In this document: one piece after another, positions 17,973 to 26,435 of the stretch
How positions within the stretch are numbered: the first letter of the stretch is position 1
Layout: each line of letters begins with the position of its first letter
Assembly: GCF_036173125.1 (NCBI RefSeq)
Contig: NZ_CP108054.1
Span: forward strand, 1,674,001-1,738,000
Direction of reading: 5' to 3'
DNA length: 64,000 nt
From: Streptomyces sp. NBC_00286
GTDB lineage: Bacteria > Actinomycetota > Actinomycetes > Streptomycetales > Streptomycetaceae
Position numbers and translations under genes: made by a program
The notes under the pieces: generated by a model
Told to the model about the DNA's origin: nothing
The model's database searches: none
Seen by the model: the letters and a program-made list of their open reading frames with translations, nothing else

Positions 17973-19004
17973 ATGGAATTTCGACAAAGGGAGCTGCGCA
18001 CGCCGACTCCACCGGCCCCGGTGGGGGGGACGGCTGAATGTCGCCACGCTCGCTCGGTCGGCACCGGCCGCGCCCACGCCAAGTCCATTTTGCTGGGGGA
18101 GCACGCGGTCGTGTACGGAGCCCCGGCACTCGCCCTGCCCGTTCCGCAGCTGTCGATCACCGCCAGCGCCGGGTTCTCCACCCGTGGCGGAGAGCCGACC
18201 GGTGTGTCCTTCACGATGACCGGATCCGCCTGGAAGCAGGTCGGAACGCAGGCCTCCGAGGGACTGCGCCGGCTGACCACCGATTTCAGGGCGTCCATGG
18301 GCCTCAACGACGGCCGACACCTCGACGTGATCATCGACGGTTCGATCCCGCTCGGCAGGGGGCTCGGCTCCAGCGCGGCCTGCGCCCGTGCCGTCGTCCT
18401 CGCCCTGGGCGACCTCTGCGGCCGCGAGGTCTCGCAGCGGATGACGTTCGACCTGGTGCAAACCTCCGAGAACGTGATGCACGGCAAGGCCAGCGGTGTC
18501 GACGCCGTCACCGTCGGCGCGAGCGCCCCGTTGCTGTTCCAGGCGGGCGAGGCCCGCACGCTGCGTGTCGGTTGGGACGCGCTGTTCATCATCGCGGACA
18601 GCGGCGTCGTCGGCAGCACCAGAGAAGCGGCCGACATGCTACGGGAGAGGTTCCGACTTCACGCCGGAACACAGGAGAGGTTCGTACGCCGGGCGTCGGA
18701 ACTCACCGGCGAGGCCGTGACCACCCTCGCCGCCGGCAAGCCGGAGGAGCTCGGCTCCCTGCTGACGGAGTACCACGGACTGCTCCGTGAGGCCGGGCTG
18801 AGCACCGACCGGATCGAGGCGATGGTGGATGCCGCGCTCGCCGCGGGCAGCCTCGGCGCCAAGATCACCGGCGGCGGACTGGGCGGCTGCGTCCTCGCAC
18901 TGACCCAGCCGGAGCAGGCCGGAGAGGTCACCCGGCGGCTGCACGAAGCCGGAGCCGTGCAGACGTGGATCGTCCCGCTGAGGAGGCTCGTCAGCCATGT
19001 CTGA
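17973..19004 (+). CDS. Mevalonate kinase
   Basis: A 343-aa GHMP kinase that phosphorylates mevalonate to 5-phosphomevalonate. Three GHMP motifs are visible: GRAHAKSILLGEHAVVYG near residue 31, PLGRGLGSSAA near residue 127 and KITGGGLGGC near residue 293. The N-terminus MEFRQREL resembles the known Streptomyces mevalonate kinases, supporting the start at 17973. It is the first gene of an unbroken mevalonate operon whose order (MK, MDD, PMK, IDI-2, HMGR, HMGS) is the one described in Streptomyces sp. CL190. The stop overlaps the next start by 8 bp. Confidence 0.95.
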   Translation: MEFRQRELRTPTPPAPVGGTAECRHARSVGTGRAHAKSILLGEHAVVYGAPALALPVPQLSITASAGFSTRGGEPTGVSFTMTGSAWKQVGTQASEGLRRLTTDFRASMGLNDGRHLDVIIDGSIPLGRGLGSSAACARAVVLALGDLCGREVSQRMTFDLVQTSENVMHGKASGVDAVTVGASAPLLFQAGEARTLRVGWDALFIIADSGVVGSTREAADMLRERFRLHAGTQERFVRRASELTGEAVTTLAAGKPEELGSLLTEYHGLLREAGLSTDRIEAMVDAALAAGSLGAKITGGGLGGCVLALTQPEQAGEVTRRLHEAGAVQTWIVPLRRLVSHV

Positions 19005-20049
19005 GCAGCAGACCACCGTGCTCCACCCGCAGGAACAGCCCGGCGCGCACGGGGCCACCGCCGTCGCGCACCCGAACATCGCGCTGATCAAGTACTGGGG
19101 GAAGCGTGACGAGCGCCTCTTCCTCCCTTGGACCAGCAGCCTGTCGATGACCCTGGACATCTTCCCCACGACCACCCGTGTCCACCTGGATGCCGAGGCC
19201 ACGGACGACGAAGTGACCTTAGACGGCGCACCCGCGACGGGCGAGGAACGGCGGCGCATCGCCGGATTCCTCGACCTGGTGCGCGAGCGGGCCGGGCTCA
19301 CGCACCAGGCCGTCGTCGACACCCGCAACACCGTACCCACCGGGGCGGGCCTGGCGTCCTCCGCCAGCGGGTTCGCCGCGCTCGCCGTCGCCGCCGCCAC
19401 CGCGTACGGACTGGACCTCGACGACACCGGCCTCTCCCGCCTGGCCCGCCGCGGCTCCGGCTCGGCCTCGCGGTCGATCTTCGGCGGCTTCGCCGTATGG
19501 AACGCCGGCACCCACACGGCGCCGCCCGCGGAGGCGGACCTCAGCTCCTACGCCGAGCCGGTACCCGCGGGCGACCTCGACCCCGCACTGGTCATCGCGG
19601 TGGTCAACGCCGGCCCCAAGGAGGTGTCCAGCCGCGCGGCCATGCGCCGCACCGTCGAGACCTCACCCCTGTTCGAGCCCTGGGCCGCGTCGAGCCGGGA
19701 CGACCTGACCGAGATGAGGCAGGCGCTCCTGCGCGGCGACCTCGACGCGGTGGGCGAGATCGCGGAGCGCAACTCGCTCGGCATGCACGCGACCATGCTG
19801 GGCGCGCGCCCCGCGGTGCGCTACCTCGCGCCCGCCTCGCTCACCGTCCTCGACAGTGTGCTGCAGCTGCGGCGCGACGGCATATCGGCCTACGTGACCA
19901 TGGACGCCGGACCGAACGTCAAGGTGCTCTGCCGTCGCACGGACGCCGACCGGGTCGCCGAGGCCGTGCGCGGCGCCGCCGCGGGCGCCACCGTGCACAT
20001 CGCCGGGCCGGGGCGGGGCGCCCGCCTGGTGGACGAGGACGGACGATGA
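18997..20049 (+). CDS. mvaD: Diphosphomevalonate decarboxylase
   Basis: A 350-aa GHMP-fold enzyme that converts 5-diphosphomevalonate to IPP using ATP. Signatures: AHPNIALIKYWGKRDERLFLP near residue 24, which is diagnostic for MDD, and TGAGLASSASGFAAL near residue 112 for the phosphate loop. Starts 8 bp inside the mevalonate kinase gene and overlaps the phosphomevalonate kinase start by ATGA, so translation of the three kinases is coupled. Confidence 0.95.
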   Translation: MSEQQTTVLHPQEQPGAHGATAVAHPNIALIKYWGKRDERLFLPWTSSLSMTLDIFPTTTRVHLDAEATDDEVTLDGAPATGEERRRIAGFLDLVRERAGLTHQAVVDTRNTVPTGAGLASSASGFAALAVAAATAYGLDLDDTGLSRLARRGSGSASRSIFGGFAVWNAGTHTAPPAEADLSSYAEPVPAGDLDPALVIAVVNAGPKEVSSRAAMRRTVETSPLFEPWAASSRDDLTEMRQALLRGDLDAVGEIAERNSLGMHATMLGARPAVRYLAPASLTVLDSVLQLRRDGISAYVTMDAGPNVKVLCRRTDADRVAEAVRGAAAGATVHIAGPGRGARLVDEDGR

Positions 20050-21173
20050 CCTCCGGGCAAACGGTCGTCCGCACCGCACCCGGCAAGCTGTTCGTCGCGG
20101 GTGAGTACGCGGTGGTGGAACCCGGTACCCCGGCCGTCCTGGTGGCCGTGGACCGGGAGATCACCGTCACGGTGACCCGCTCCGACGCGCCCGATGTCGT
20201 GATCTCCTCCGATCTCGTCGCCCGAGCGGTGAACTGGCGATGGCTCGACGGCCGGCTCCACGGTCCCGGCACGAAGAACGGGGAACCCGACGAGAACGGC
20301 GCGCGCGGCGCACTGGCGCACGTGGTGTCGGCGGTCGAGACCGTGGGACGGCTGCTGGCCGAACGCGGCCTGCCCCTGCCCGGGTTGGACATCTCGATCA
20401 GCAGCCGGCTGCATGACAACGGCCGCAAGTACGGCCTGGGATCGAGCGGTGCGGTGACCGTGGCCACCATCGACGCCGTCACGTCCCTGTGCGGCCTCGA
20501 CCTCTCACTCGACGCCCGGTACCGCCTGGCCGTGATCTCCTCGGCCGGGATCGACCCCAAGGGCTCCGGCGGTGACCTTGCCGCCAGTACATGGGGCGGC
20601 TGGATCGCGTACCAGGCACCCGACCGGGACTTCGTGCTCAACCTCACCCGCCGCCACGGCATCGAGGAAGGGCTGCGCACACCCTGGCCGGGTCACTCGG
20701 TCCGAAGGCTTCCGGCCCCACGCGGCCTCACGCTCGAAGTCGGCTGGACCGGCAACCCGGCCTCCACCACCTCGCTCGTGTCCAATCTGCACCGCCGGAC
20801 CTGGCGCGGCACCGCGTCGCACCGCACGTTCGTGGAGACCTCCACCGACTTCGTACGCGCCTCGATCACCGCCCTTGAGGCCGGCGACGGCCAAGGCCTG
20901 CTGCGGCAGATCCGCCGTGCCCGGCAGGATCTGGCCCGCCTCGACGACGAAGTCGGGCTCGGCATCTTCACACCCGAGCTGACAGCACTGTGCGCGGCCG
21001 CCGAAACCGTCGGCGGCGCCGCGAAGCCGTCGGGCGCGGGCGGCGGCGACTGCGGCATCGCCCTGCTCGACGCCGAAGCCACGCACGACATCTCTCACGT
21101 ACGGCAGCGGTGGGCCGCGGCCGGGGTGCTGCCCCTGCCCGTACGGCCCGCTCCGGAAGGAATCGAGAAATGA
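20046..21173 (+). CDS. Phosphomevalonate kinase
   Basis: A 375-aa GHMP kinase that phosphorylates 5-phosphomevalonate. Visible motifs are APGKLFVAGEYAVVEPG (residues 11-27), KYGLGSSGAVTVATIDA (about 127-143) and KPSGAGGGDCGIAL near the C-terminus. The frame is open far upstream through the decarboxylase gene, but the ATG at 20046, in an ATGA overlap with the decarboxylase stop, gives the family's normal N-terminus. Its stop overlaps the isomerase ATG. Confidence 0.94.
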   Translation: MTSGQTVVRTAPGKLFVAGEYAVVEPGTPAVLVAVDREITVTVTRSDAPDVVISSDLVARAVNWRWLDGRLHGPGTKNGEPDENGARGALAHVVSAVETVGRLLAERGLPLPGLDISISSRLHDNGRKYGLGSSGAVTVATIDAVTSLCGLDLSLDARYRLAVISSAGIDPKGSGGDLAASTWGGWIAYQAPDRDFVLNLTRRHGIEEGLRTPWPGHSVRRLPAPRGLTLEVGWTGNPASTTSLVSNLHRRTWRGTASHRTFVETSTDFVRASITALEAGDGQGLLRQIRRARQDLARLDDEVGLGIFTPELTALCAAAETVGGAAKPSGAGGGDCGIALLDAEATHDISHVRQRWAAAGVLPLPVRPAPEGIEK

Positions 21174-22261
21174 GCACTCAGCGCAAGGACGACCACGTCC
21201 GGCTCGCCATGGAGCAACATGACACCCGCAGCGGGATCAACCAGTTCGACGAGGTGTCCTTCGTCCACCACGCCCTGGCCGGCATCGACCGGCCGCAGGT
21301 GTCCCTGGCCACGACCTTCGCCGGAATCTCCTGGCAGGTGCCGCTCTACATCAACGCGATGACCGGCGGTACCACCAAGACCGGCGTCATCAACAGGGGT
21401 CTGGCGATAGCCGCCCGCGAGACCGGGGTGCCCATCGCGTCGGGCTCCGTGCACGCCTACTTGAAGGACCCGACGTGTGCCGACACCTTCCGCGTCCTGC
21501 GCCAGGAGAACCCCCACGGGTTCGTCATGGCCAATGTGAACGCGACGGCATCGGTCGCCGACACACAGCGTGCCCTTGATCTGCTGGAGGCCGACGCCCT
21601 GCAGATCCACGTCAACACGGCGCAGGAAACAGCCATGCCGGAGGGCGACCGGTCCTTCGGGTCCTGGGTCTCGCAGATCGAGAAGATCACGGCGGCTGTC
21701 GACGTGCCCGTGATCGTCAAGGAGGTCGGCAACGGCCTGAGCCGGGAAACCATCCTGACGCTGCGACAACTGGGTGTCCGCGTGGCGGACGTCGGCGGCC
21801 GGGGCGGCACCGACTTCGCCCGCATCGAGAACGGCCGGCGCCCACTCGGCGACTACGCGTTCCTCCACGACTGGGGCCAGTCCACCGCCGCCTGCCTCCT
21901 GGACGCGCAGGGCGCCGGTCTCCCCGTGCTCGCCTCCGGCGGCGTCCGCCATCCCCTCGACGCCGCCCGCGCCCTGGCCTTGGGTGCCTCCGGCGTCGGG
22001 GCCTCCGGAGTGTTCCTGCGCACCCTGCTCGACGGCGGTCCCGAGGCGTTGATCGCGCAGATCACGAACTGGCTGGACCAGCTCGCGGCCCTGCAGACCA
22101 TGCTCGGCGCGCGCGCCCCCGCCGACCTCGCGAGCAACGACCTGATCATCCACGGCACCCTCCGTTCCTTCTGCGCCGACCGGGGCATCGACACGGGGCT
22201 ACTCGCCCGGCGTTCCCGATCGGCCGACGTCCTCCACGATTCGACGGGAAGAACACGATGA
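21170..22261 (+). CDS. fni: Type II isopentenyl-diphosphate isomerase (FMN-dependent)
   Basis: A 363-aa TIM-barrel flavoprotein that interconverts IPP and DMAPP, using FMN and NADPH. Characteristic stretches are INQFDEVSFVHHALAG, PLYINAMTGG, HVNTAQETAMPEGDR and ADVGGRGGTDFARIEN, with the FMN phosphate site GASGVGASGVF. The start ATG at 21170 overlaps the upstream stop, and the end overlaps HMG-CoA reductase by ATGA. The open frame extends further upstream within the kinase gene, but that part is not isomerase-like. Confidence 0.95.
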   Translation: MSTQRKDDHVRLAMEQHDTRSGINQFDEVSFVHHALAGIDRPQVSLATTFAGISWQVPLYINAMTGGTTKTGVINRGLAIAARETGVPIASGSVHAYLKDPTCADTFRVLRQENPHGFVMANVNATASVADTQRALDLLEADALQIHVNTAQETAMPEGDRSFGSWVSQIEKITAAVDVPVIVKEVGNGLSRETILTLRQLGVRVADVGGRGGTDFARIENGRRPLGDYAFLHDWGQSTAACLLDAQGAGLPVLASGGVRHPLDAARALALGASGVGASGVFLRTLLDGGPEALIAQITNWLDQLAALQTMLGARAPADLASNDLIIHGTLRSFCADRGIDTGLLARRSRSADVLHDSTGRTR

Positions 22262-23319
22262 CCGAAACGCACGCCATTGCCAGGGTCCCCATGAAATGGG
22301 TCGGGCCCCTTCGCATCTCCGGGAACGTTGCCAACATCGACACCCACGTCCCCCTCGCCACCTACGAGACGCCGCTGTGGCCCTCCGTGGGCCGTGGCGC
22401 GAAGGTGTCCATGCTCGCGGAGGAGGGCATCGTCGCCACCCTTGTCGATGAGCGCATGACCCGCTCGGTGCTCGTCGAGGCGACCGACGCCCAGACCGCG
22501 TACACGGCCGCCCGCGCCATCGAGGCGCGGATCGAGGAACTGCGCGCCGTGGTCCGCACGTGCAGCCGGTTCGCCGAGCTGCTCACCGTCCGACACGAGA
22601 TCGCGGGCAACCTGCTGTTCATCCGGTTCGAGTTCAGCACCGGCGACGCCTCCGGCCACAACATGGCCACGCTCGCCTCCGACACCCTTCTGACGCACCT
22701 CCTGCAGACCATTCCGGGAATCTCCTACGGATCGATCTCCGGGAACTACTGCACGGACAAGAAGGCAACCGCGATCAACGGCATCCTCGGCCGCGGAAAG
22801 AACGTGGTCACGGAACTGCTCGTCCCGCGCGCCGTGGTGGAAGGCGTCCTGCACACCACTGCCGCCAAGATCGTCCAACTGAACATCCGCAAGAACCTGC
22901 TCGGGACCCTGCTGGCCGGCGGCATCCGCTCGGCCAACGCCCACTACGCCAACATGCTGCTCGGGTTCTACCTGGCCACAGGCCAGGACGCGGCCAACAT
23001 CGTCGAGGGCTCCCAGGGCGTCACCCTGGCAGAGGACCGCGACGGCGACCTCTACTTCTCCTGCAACCTGCCCAACCTGATCGTTGGCACCGTGGGCAAC
23101 GGCAAGGGCCTGGAGTTCGTGGAGACGAACCTGACCCGCCTCGGCTGCCGCGATGACCGCGCCCCCGGCGAGAACGCGCGCCGGCTCGCCGTCATCGCGG
23201 CGGCGACGGTCCTCTGCGGCGAGCTCTCGCTGCTCGCGGCACAGACCAACCCGGGCGAACTCATGCGTGCGCACGTCGAACTGGAGCGCGACAACAAGAC
23301 AGCAAAGGTCGGTGCCTGA
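22258..23319 (+). CDS. Hydroxymethylglutaryl-CoA reductase
   Basis: A 353-aa HMG-CoA reductase, the length typical of streptomycete enzymes without a membrane anchor. It reduces HMG-CoA to mevalonate with NAD(P)H in the cytosol. Substrate and cofactor motifs include SMLAEEGIVATLVDERMTRS, NYCTDKKATAINGILGRGK (the Lys and Asn region), FYLATGQDAANIVEGSQG with the catalytic Asp, and LPNLIVGTVGNGKGLE. The start overlaps the isomerase stop by ATGA and HMG-CoA synthase begins 2 bp after the stop. Confidence 0.95.
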   Translation: MTETHAIARVPMKWVGPLRISGNVANIDTHVPLATYETPLWPSVGRGAKVSMLAEEGIVATLVDERMTRSVLVEATDAQTAYTAARAIEARIEELRAVVRTCSRFAELLTVRHEIAGNLLFIRFEFSTGDASGHNMATLASDTLLTHLLQTIPGISYGSISGNYCTDKKATAINGILGRGKNVVTELLVPRAVVEGVLHTTAAKIVQLNIRKNLLGTLLAGGIRSANAHYANMLLGFYLATGQDAANIVEGSQGVTLAEDRDGDLYFSCNLPNLIVGTVGNGKGLEFVETNLTRLGCRDDRAPGENARRLAVIAAATVLCGELSLLAAQTNPGELMRAHVELERDNKTAKVGA

Positions 23320-23321
23320 GT

Positions 23322-24497
23322 ATGTCCAGCGACTCTTCCTTCGGAATCCACGATCTGTCGTTCGCGACGACCGAGTACGTCCTGTCGCACGCGACACTCG
23401 CCGAGTGCAACGGCACTGACATCGGCAAGTACCACATCGGCATCGGCCAGCGGTCGATGAGCGTCCCCGCCGCGGACGAGGACATCGTGACGCTGGGCGC
23501 CGCCGCTGCCGCCCCGATCATTGCCCGGCACGGTTCCGAACGGATCCGTACGGTGGTCTTCGCGACGGAATCCTCGATCGACCAGGCGAAGGCCGCTGGC
23601 GTGTACGTGCATTCACTGCTCGGCATGCCATCGGCCTGCCGGGTCGTCGAGCTGAAGCAGGCCTGCTACGGAGCCACGGCCGCCCTGCAGTTCGCCATCG
23701 GGCTCGTGCGGCGCGACCCCGACCAACAGGTCCTCGTGATCGCGAGCGACGTCTCCAGGTACGAACTGGACAGCCCCGGCGAGGCGACCCAGGGCGCCGC
23801 CGCGGTGGCGATGCTGGTCAGCGCCGACCCCGCCCTGATCCGCATCGAGAACGCCTCGGGCCTGTTCACCGCCGACGTCATGGACTTCTGGCGACCGAAC
23901 TACCTCACCACCGCCCTGGTCGACGGGCAGGAATCGGTCCAGGCGTACCTGCAAGCGGTCACAGGCAGCTGGAAGGACTACGGCGAGCAGGGCGGCCGCG
24001 CACTCGACGAGTTCGCAGCGTTCTGCTACCACCAACCGTTCACGAAAATGGCCTACAAGGCACATCGTCATCTGCTCAACTACGCGGGCCACGAAACGGA
24101 CGAGACCGCCATCGAGCACGCCATCGGGCAGACCGTGGCCTACAACACCTCCATCGGCAACAGCTACACCGCCTCGGTGTACCTCGCTCTCGCCGCGCTG
24201 CTCGACCAGACGGACGACCTGGCCGACCGGCCCATCGGCTTCCTCAGCTACGGCTCCGGGAGCGTCGCCGAGTTCTTCGCGGGCACAGCCGTCCCCGGCT
24301 ACCGCGAACACCTGCGGACCGAAGCGAACCTGGAGGCGATAGCCCGGCGCAAGCCGGTCGATTACGCCCGCTACCGCGAGCTGCACGAGCGGTCCTTCCC
24401 GGCCGACGGAGGAGACCACCCCACCCCGCAGCAGACCACCGGGCCCTTCCGCCTGGCCGGCATCAGCGGTCACAAGCGCATCTACCAGGCGCGCTAG
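23322..24497 (+). CDS. Hydroxymethylglutaryl-CoA synthase
   Basis: A 391-aa thiolase-fold enzyme joining acetyl-CoA and acetoacetyl-CoA into HMG-CoA. The catalytic Glu lies in FATESSIDQAKAAG, the nucleophilic Cys in VVELKQACYGATAAL and the His in CYHQPFTKMAYKAH. It completes the mevalonate pathway in this operon. A strong hairpin at 24515-24550 separates it from the acetoacetyl-CoA synthase gene. Confidence 0.95.
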   Translation: MSSDSSFGIHDLSFATTEYVLSHATLAECNGTDIGKYHIGIGQRSMSVPAADEDIVTLGAAAAAPIIARHGSERIRTVVFATESSIDQAKAAGVYVHSLLGMPSACRVVELKQACYGATAALQFAIGLVRRDPDQQVLVIASDVSRYELDSPGEATQGAAAVAMLVSADPALIRIENASGLFTADVMDFWRPNYLTTALVDGQESVQAYLQAVTGSWKDYGEQGGRALDEFAAFCYHQPFTKMAYKAHRHLLNYAGHETDETAIEHAIGQTVAYNTSIGNSYTASVYLALAALLDQTDDLADRPIGFLSYGSGSVAEFFAGTAVPGYREHLRTEANLEAIARRKPVDYARYRELHERSFPADGGDHPTPQQTTGPFRLAGISGHKRIYQAR

Positions 24498-24514
24498 AAC
24501 ACCTGCGGTCCCAG

Positions 24515-24550
24515 GCGTGCGGGGCAGCCTCCACGGCTGCCCCCGCACGC
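24515..24550 (+). terminator. Hairpin between HMG-CoA synthase and the NphT7-like gene
   Basis: GCGTGCGGGGCAGCC (24515-24529) pairs with 24535-24550 over a 5-nt loop, with one bulged C. It starts 17 bp after the synthase stop. It could be a partial terminator that lowers or separates expression of the last gene. Confidence 0.55.
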
Positions 24551-24618
24551 GCCCGTTACGGCCGCACGCCAGTTCTTCACACACCGTTCTCCATACCACT
24601 CGAGGGGAGGGCAGCCGC

Positions 24619-25599
24619 ATGACCGACGTGACGATCCTCGGTACGGGTGCCTATGTGCCGGAGCGAATCGTGTCCAATGACGAGGTCGCCGCGGCGGCGG
24701 GGGTCGACGACGCGTGGATCACCGGCAAGACCGGCATCCGGGAACGGCGATGGGCTGCCGACGGCCAGGCCACCTCGGACCTGGCCACCGCCGCGGGGCG
24801 TGCCGCGCTGCGGTCGGCCGGCCTCACCGCCGAGGACCTGTCCGTGATCGTGGTCGCCACATCCACACCCGACCGGCCGCAACCGCCCACCGCCGCCTAC
24901 GTCCAGCAGCGGCTCGGCGCGATCGGCGCGGCCGCGTACGACGTCAACGCGGTCTGCTCCGGCACGGTGTTCGCGCTCTCCGCGGCCGAGGGCGTACTCA
25001 CCCGCACCGGCGGCCACGCACTGGTCATCGGAGCGGACCTGTACTCCCGCATCCTGAACCGGGCCGACCGCAGGACCGTGATCCTGTTCGGGGACGGCGC
25101 CGGAGCGGTGGTCATGGGGCCGTCGGTCGACCACGGACCACGTATCCGGCACCTCGCGCTGCACTCGTTCGGCGAACTGTCGGGTCTCATCGAGGTGCCC
25201 GCCGGCGGCAGCCGCATGCCCGTGGACCAGACAGTCCTCGACGCGGGGCTTCATTACTTCGCGATGGACGGGCGAGGCGTGCGGAACTTCGTCGGTGACC
25301 ACCTGCCGCAACTGGTCAAGGGATTCCTGCACGAATGCGGTGTCGTACCCGACGACGTCGACCACTTTGTACCGCACCAGGCCAACGGCACCATGCTGGA
25401 CACCGTCTTCGCCGACTTGGAACTGCCTCGCGCGACCATGCACCGCACACTGACGTACTACGCCAACACGGGAGCCGCCTCCATCCCCATCACCCTGGAC
25501 GCGGCCGCCCGTGCGGGCGCCTTTACCCCCGGCGACCTGATCCTCATCGCCGGCTTCGGCGGCGGCATGTCGGCGGGATTCGCGCTGGTTGAGTGGTGA
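24619..25599 (+). CDS. nphT7: Acetoacetyl-CoA synthase, NphT7-like (KAS III family)
   Basis: A 326-aa KAS III-fold protein. From memory it matches Streptomyces NphT7 closely along its full length (GTGAYVPERIVSNDEV, WITGKTGIRERRWAADGQ, ATSTPDRPQPPTAAYVQQ, FGGGMSAGFALVEW). NphT7 condenses acetyl-CoA with malonyl-CoA to acetoacetyl-CoA irreversibly. The catalytic residues are Cys113 in NAVCSGTVFA, His in VPHQANGTMLD and Asn in YANTGAAS. The ATG at 24619, with GAGGGGAGG upstream, gives the NphT7-like N-terminus. Here it supplies HMG-CoA synthase and replaces a reversible thiolase. A fatty-acid role is less likely given the sequence and context. Confidence 0.93.
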   Translation: MTDVTILGTGAYVPERIVSNDEVAAAAGVDDAWITGKTGIRERRWAADGQATSDLATAAGRAALRSAGLTAEDLSVIVVATSTPDRPQPPTAAYVQQRLGAIGAAAYDVNAVCSGTVFALSAAEGVLTRTGGHALVIGADLYSRILNRADRRTVILFGDGAGAVVMGPSVDHGPRIRHLALHSFGELSGLIEVPAGGSRMPVDQTVLDAGLHYFAMDGRGVRNFVGDHLPQLVKGFLHECGVVPDDVDHFVPHQANGTMLDTVFADLELPRATMHRTLTYYANTGAASIPITLDAAARAGAFTPGDLILIAGFGGGMSAGFALVEW

Positions 25600-25919
25600 G
25601 AGAACCCAGGCCGGTGGGTTGGTGGGTGGGTGTCTGCGTGAGAGAGGTACCCAAGGGCAGGTGACAGCATCTGCCTGACGAGTGCGACTCGCGGTCGGTC
25701 CCGGTCCGGTCCCGTGGCCAGTCCGACGACGTACCTCGGCACTTTGATCCGCCCCGGCTCCGACGCCCGGGGGCGGAGGACCGACTCTCGGCACGGTCTG
25801 GTCGGACTGCTCGGTGGGTCGGAGTCCGGACTCCGACCCACCGAAGGGACGACTACTCCCGGCCCCCCTCATCGGCTCGGCGTATCCGATCCGCTCAGCC
25901 TTCCTGCGGATGCCACCGC
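25600..25919. other. Non-coding gap closing the terpene/mevalonate locus
   Basis: About 320 bp with no credible gene on either strand. It starts with a GT/GGTGG-rich stretch (25610-25632) and contains the 34-bp palindrome at 25811-25844. Its boundary role, between convergent transcripts, is inferred. Confidence 0.5.
25811..25844. terminator. 34-bp perfect palindrome, bidirectional terminator
   Basis: TCGGTGGGTCGGAGTCC (25811-25827) is followed without spacer by its exact reverse complement (25828-25844). It lies between the mevalonate operon and the convergent XRE gene and would terminate both transcripts. No T-run flanks it. Confidence 0.75.
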
Positions 25920-26198
25920 TCACTGGTCAGCCGTCGGCCCGCTTTCCGTGCGATTGCCAACGTCCGCTACCGGTGTCGTGTCGACCTCGAACAGGTCGTT
26001 CGGTGTGCACTGCAACGCGGTGCACAAAGCCAGGAGCGTCTCCAGCTTCACCTGGGTCGGCTGCTTGGTCATCAACGCCGAGACGGACGCCGACGACAGC
26101 TCCAGCCCCGCCTTCTCGGCCAGAAGGCGGCGCAACTGCGCGCCGGTCCACACCTCGCGGTCAGCCGCCGCCTTCCGCAGCCTCCACCGGATGTCCAC
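25920..26198 (-). CDS. XRE-family helix-turn-helix regulator
   Basis: A 92-aa protein with a Cro/CI-type HTH over residues about 17-72, containing LRRLLAEKAGLELSSASVSALM and KLETLLALCTALQCTPNDLF. I chose the GTG at 26198 (VDIRWRLRKA, with GGGAGG about 10 bases upstream). The longer frame to 26342 would read through the operator region and adds an Arg/Gly-rich segment without family resemblance. It is divergent from the recombinase and probably represses it and itself through the 26345-26365 repeat. XRE plus recombinase is a standard control pair in actinomycete integrative elements. Confidence 0.85.
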   Translation of the reverse strand: MDIRWRLRKAAADREVWTGAQLRRLLAEKAGLELSSASVSALMTKQPTQVKLETLLALCTALQCTPNDLFEVDTTPVADVGNRTESGPTADQ

Positions 26199-26344
26199 CA
26201 GCCCACGCCTCCCGCTCCACAGCACTCCCGTCGCGACGCGACCTATGCGCACGCCGGGCCCAGTCTCTCCCATCCCGGCTACTGCCCGGGGCCGCCCAGC
26301 CCGTGAGGCCGCTACCACACCGAGACTCCAGGTAGTGCCCACTG

Positions 26345-26365
26345 AATTAAGGCGCTACCTTAATT
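26345..26365. promoter_or_regulatory. Perfect inverted repeat AATTAAGG-N5-CCTTAATT, operator/promoter
   Basis: The 8-bp arms surround CGCTA in the divergent region between the XRE gene and the recombinase. AT-rich sequence around it (to about 26390) is unusual here and probably contains the promoters. The likely ligand is the adjacent XRE protein. Confidence 0.7.
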
Positions 26366-26435
26366 TCGTAAGTAGTATTCTCGTGTTGAGTAGCGGGCTC
26401 GGCCGGAAAGCGCTACCAGCCTCTGGGGATAGCTG

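Noticed and set aside
19128..20045. Extension of the phosphomevalonate kinase frame upstream through the decarboxylase gene
   Set aside because: The added part is Arg/Pro/Gly-rich out-of-frame sequence. The ATGA-coupled start at 20046 gives the family N-terminus.
23322..25599. Calling the NphT7-like gene a housekeeping FabH
   Set aside because: Its sequence follows NphT7 closely and it sits next to HMG-CoA synthase, so acetoacetyl-CoA formation is the better reading.
26199..26342. Longer XRE protein starting at 26342
   Set aside because: It would begin next to the operator, has no SD there and adds residues without helix-turn-helix character. GTG 26198 has a good SD.
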